A stretch of 64,000 nt of DNA from Atopsyche davidsoni (lineage: Eukaryota; Arthropoda; Insecta; Trichoptera; Hydrobiosidae). The translations under genes were made by a program, and so were the position numbers. Below the pieces are notes generated by a model, which saw only the letters and a program-made list of their open reading frames with translations, did not search any database and had not been told where the DNA came from. Position 1 is the first letter of the stretch; every line of letters begins with the position of its first letter. The DNA is taken from positions 12,865,501 to 12,929,500 of the forward strand of contig JAILWY010000016.1 in the NCBI GenBank assembly GCA_022113835.1, in the 5' to 3' direction. This document shows positions 62,510 to 64,000 of this stretch, piece after piece.

Positions 62510-63217
62510 GTGAGTATATATAGTACTTGTGGCAATGGACCGTTAATGACAATTGAAATTGTAAGCAAATATTCGTTATCAGCACACCAGTTTTTAGTTT
62601 TCTTTCTAACTTTGCAAGTAGCGATATTAAAACACTATGTAAGAGATAAATATCTTTTTTGTTTGTGAAGACTTTCGCCTTTCAAAAGTTTCTATAGAAA
62701 AATCTAATTAGAAGTCGCTGAAATGCGAAAGTGATCACATAATCAATATAGTAATTAAGCCACGTAGTTATTCATAGAATTATAACAATGTTTAATAAAT
62801 ATAAGTCAGTGAATTGTAAATACATTTAGAGCACTCGCGACAAATATTACGTTGATTTCTTCCAAAACAACAAGTTCGGTTAACAATTCGTCAGCCCTGA
62901 AACATATTAATACGATTTATAAAGGGCATGCTCCGATCTCTGAATAAAGTGTATTAAATATATATTAATGGATATCTCGTAGTATTTATATTCAAAATTG
63001 AAAATATATATTTTTATTAGTCTATAATATTTGTTTTTATTGATTAAACAATAAAATGGACCGTTCGTTTGGCGTGATGTGTAAAAGGCCAGCGCATTAT
63101 CGTTTCAGCCGTATTCCAACGGTTTCATTGTTTATCTCATACATAATGATTTGATTTAAAGATTTGTATGGTTATTATGATGGCATGTGATATATCTGAC
63201 TTTTTCTCTTCTTTCAG

Positions 63218-63391
63218 GGTGATTCTGGAAGCGTGTTTCTAGTTGAAGTCACAGGAGGACGAGTGGGAGTTGTTTCCAGCGGTATCTCTGGGATTTCCTG
63301 AAAGGTGCACCAGAGTAAGTTTTCATTTATCCACCATCTGAAGTGGATAAGTAAAAAGATGCTGAATAATAAAGATAAATGTAAATCATAA
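63218..63391 (+). pseudogene. Protease terminal exon with GDSG serine motif
   Basis: Preceded by a pyrimidine tract and CAG (63216-63217). Encodes the GDSGS active-site motif and, in broken frames, the CTRV and HLKWI segments that end S1 domains. A GTAAGT at 63314 could act as a donor but lies within the TRV codons and is probably fortuitous. Confidence 0.7.
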
Positions 63392-63686
63392 ATAAAAAGC
63401 AACATTTTTAAAATTTTCTCTGTAATTTATTTTTTCAACAATTTAAGTATTGTAGTAAGTTAATTGTGATTCATTATTATTTATGTGTTAAAACAAAATT
63501 TATTAATGTTAACAAATAACAATGTTAAACCATATTCAATGTATTGATAAATAAATATTTTTTATAAGTAATAAGTAATTATGATCAATAAAGGTATATG
63601 TAAAACCATATTCAAAAGTGATATGAAACTAATAAAATATTATTCAAAAATATAATTTTGTTTATAATTGTATCGTTTAAAATATT
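63392..63686. other. AT-rich sequence downstream of protease
   Basis: No gene recognised. AATAAA polyadenylation-type signals near 63391 would serve the protease locus. Confidence 0.5.
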
Positions 63687-64000
63687 GTAACGCGCCGGGT
63701 CTCCAATAATTAAAACATGATTTATTTGCACTATTTATATTTAACTTATATTATACAGAGTCTTCACAACTATTTATATTAACACATATTTATATCAACG
63801 ACACCCGAGGACTGTCTCGCGCTCACGGCTCCCGAGAACTGTCTATCGAGCACTACTCCCGAGCACTCTCTACCGAGCACTCCTTCCGAGGACTCTCTGT
63901 CAAGCACTGGCGCCGGTCGTCTTGTCGCTCGCTCTCCAAGACCACGTATTGTCGCCCCTAAACGACGGTCGCTTGATCATTACAGATGTTTCTGGACTAT
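63687..64000 (+). mobile_element. Possible transposable-element edge, cut by window
   Basis: An abrupt change at TGTAACGCGCCGGGTCTCC (63687 onward) leads into a segment with the 27-bp tandem repeat and then CpG-rich sequence up to the window end. The TG start and composition would suit an LTR, but no second copy, target duplication or polymerase is in view, so this is a tentative call. Confidence 0.25.
63804..63911 (+). repeat. 27-bp tandem repeat, four copies
   Basis: Four contiguous 27-bp units start CCCGAGGACT, CCCGAGAACT, CCCGAGCACT and TCCGAGGACT at 63804, 63831, 63858 and 63885, with CGAGCACT-type second halves. Being a multiple of three, the array stays open in one frame (P-E-x-C/S-L-x-S-T-x pattern), but no start codon or coding context supports a protein. 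Confidence 0.85.

Larger units (their letters stand above)
62325..63391 (+). pseudogene. Chymotrypsin-like serine protease (S1 family), C-terminal exons, frame-disrupted
   Basis: Two exons of a secreted-type serine protease. Exon A (62325-62509) follows TTTTCTTTCAG and ends at GTGAGT; it encodes ...SVASWES (in place of the usual GWG region), ...TLNTISNDDCKLAY and ...DGIICTSS, with the two cysteines expected to pair. Exon B starts at 63218 after TCTTCTTTCAG with GDSGSVFLVEV, the motif around the catalytic serine. Its frame then reaches a stop after GVVSSGIS, while GFPERCTRV lies in the next frame and the C-terminal FIHHLKWISKKM is back in the first frame, ending at TAA 63389-63391. The splice phases also disagree (exon A ends in phase 2, exon B needs phase 0), and the cysteine normally just before GDSG is absent. 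Conserved protein motifs in three shifted pieces argue for a pseudogene; assembly errors are the alternative. AATAAA motifs lie at 63368-63373 and just after the stop. Confidence 0.75.

Noticed and set aside
1..64000. CRISPR array, bacterial operon, riboswitch or phage-like system
   Set aside because: No regular spacer/repeat array with unique spacers, no dense gene order and no such motifs; all features are those of an animal nuclear genome.

Overview
This window looks like a stretch of an AT-rich insect (at least arthropod) nuclear genome. The evidence is a mariner transposon with a TA target duplication, tRNA-derived SINE-like repeats, short TTAGG-type telomeric motifs, spliceosomal exon/intron signals, and insect-type chymotrypsin-like serine protease exons. 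No bacterial operon, viral genome or organellar gene is visible. No intact cellular protein-coding gene can be supported, so most of the 64 kb is intergenic or intronic DNA. I cannot name the species.

Layout. From 1 to 11 kb the sequence is AT-rich and non-coding. It is interrupted by a very G-rich island (5.19-5.48 kb), a second GC-rich block with a CCAAT motif (5.93-6.11 kb), one copy of a foldback MITE and a (TA)27 microsatellite. At 11.5-12.4 kb there is a tandem array built from a tRNA-related repeat. Between 12.4 and 19.3 kb several short GC-rich patches stand out from the AT-rich background. One (19.02-19.24 kb) combines a TATA-like box, a heat-shock-element-like motif and a splice donor.

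The 22.0-24.65 kb interval is a transposon nest: foldback MITE, SINE, foldback MITE, a 1,274-bp mariner and a SINE in the opposite orientation. The mariner has complete terminal inverted repeats and an intact D,D34D triad, but its transposase N-terminus is out of frame. Another inverted-repeat element with 57-bp termini lies at 25.64-26.22 kb. A textbook-spaced CRE/TATA/Inr promoter candidate sits at 29.6-29.7 kb. Diverged duplications and a regular ~128-bp three-unit repeat lie at 32.5-33.45 kb, and the most complete foldback copy (two 92-bp arms) is at 34.67-34.92 kb.

The right half holds an E-box cluster (36.3-36.4 kb), a (TA)32 run, several hairpins and palindromes, two copies of one older repeat family (17.1 and 52.8 kb, opposite orientation), and a 62-bp minisatellite made of two related 31-bp halves (58.2-58.6 kb). 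The only recognisable cellular coding sequence is at 62.3-63.4 kb: two exons of a chymotrypsin-like serine protease with good splice sites but several reading-frame breaks. The last 110 bp or so before the edge include a 27-bp tandem repeat, possibly inside another transposable element cut by the window.

The coding genes do not form a pathway. What stands out is how regulatory-looking GC-rich patches and several repeat families are layered in an otherwise gene-poor region.
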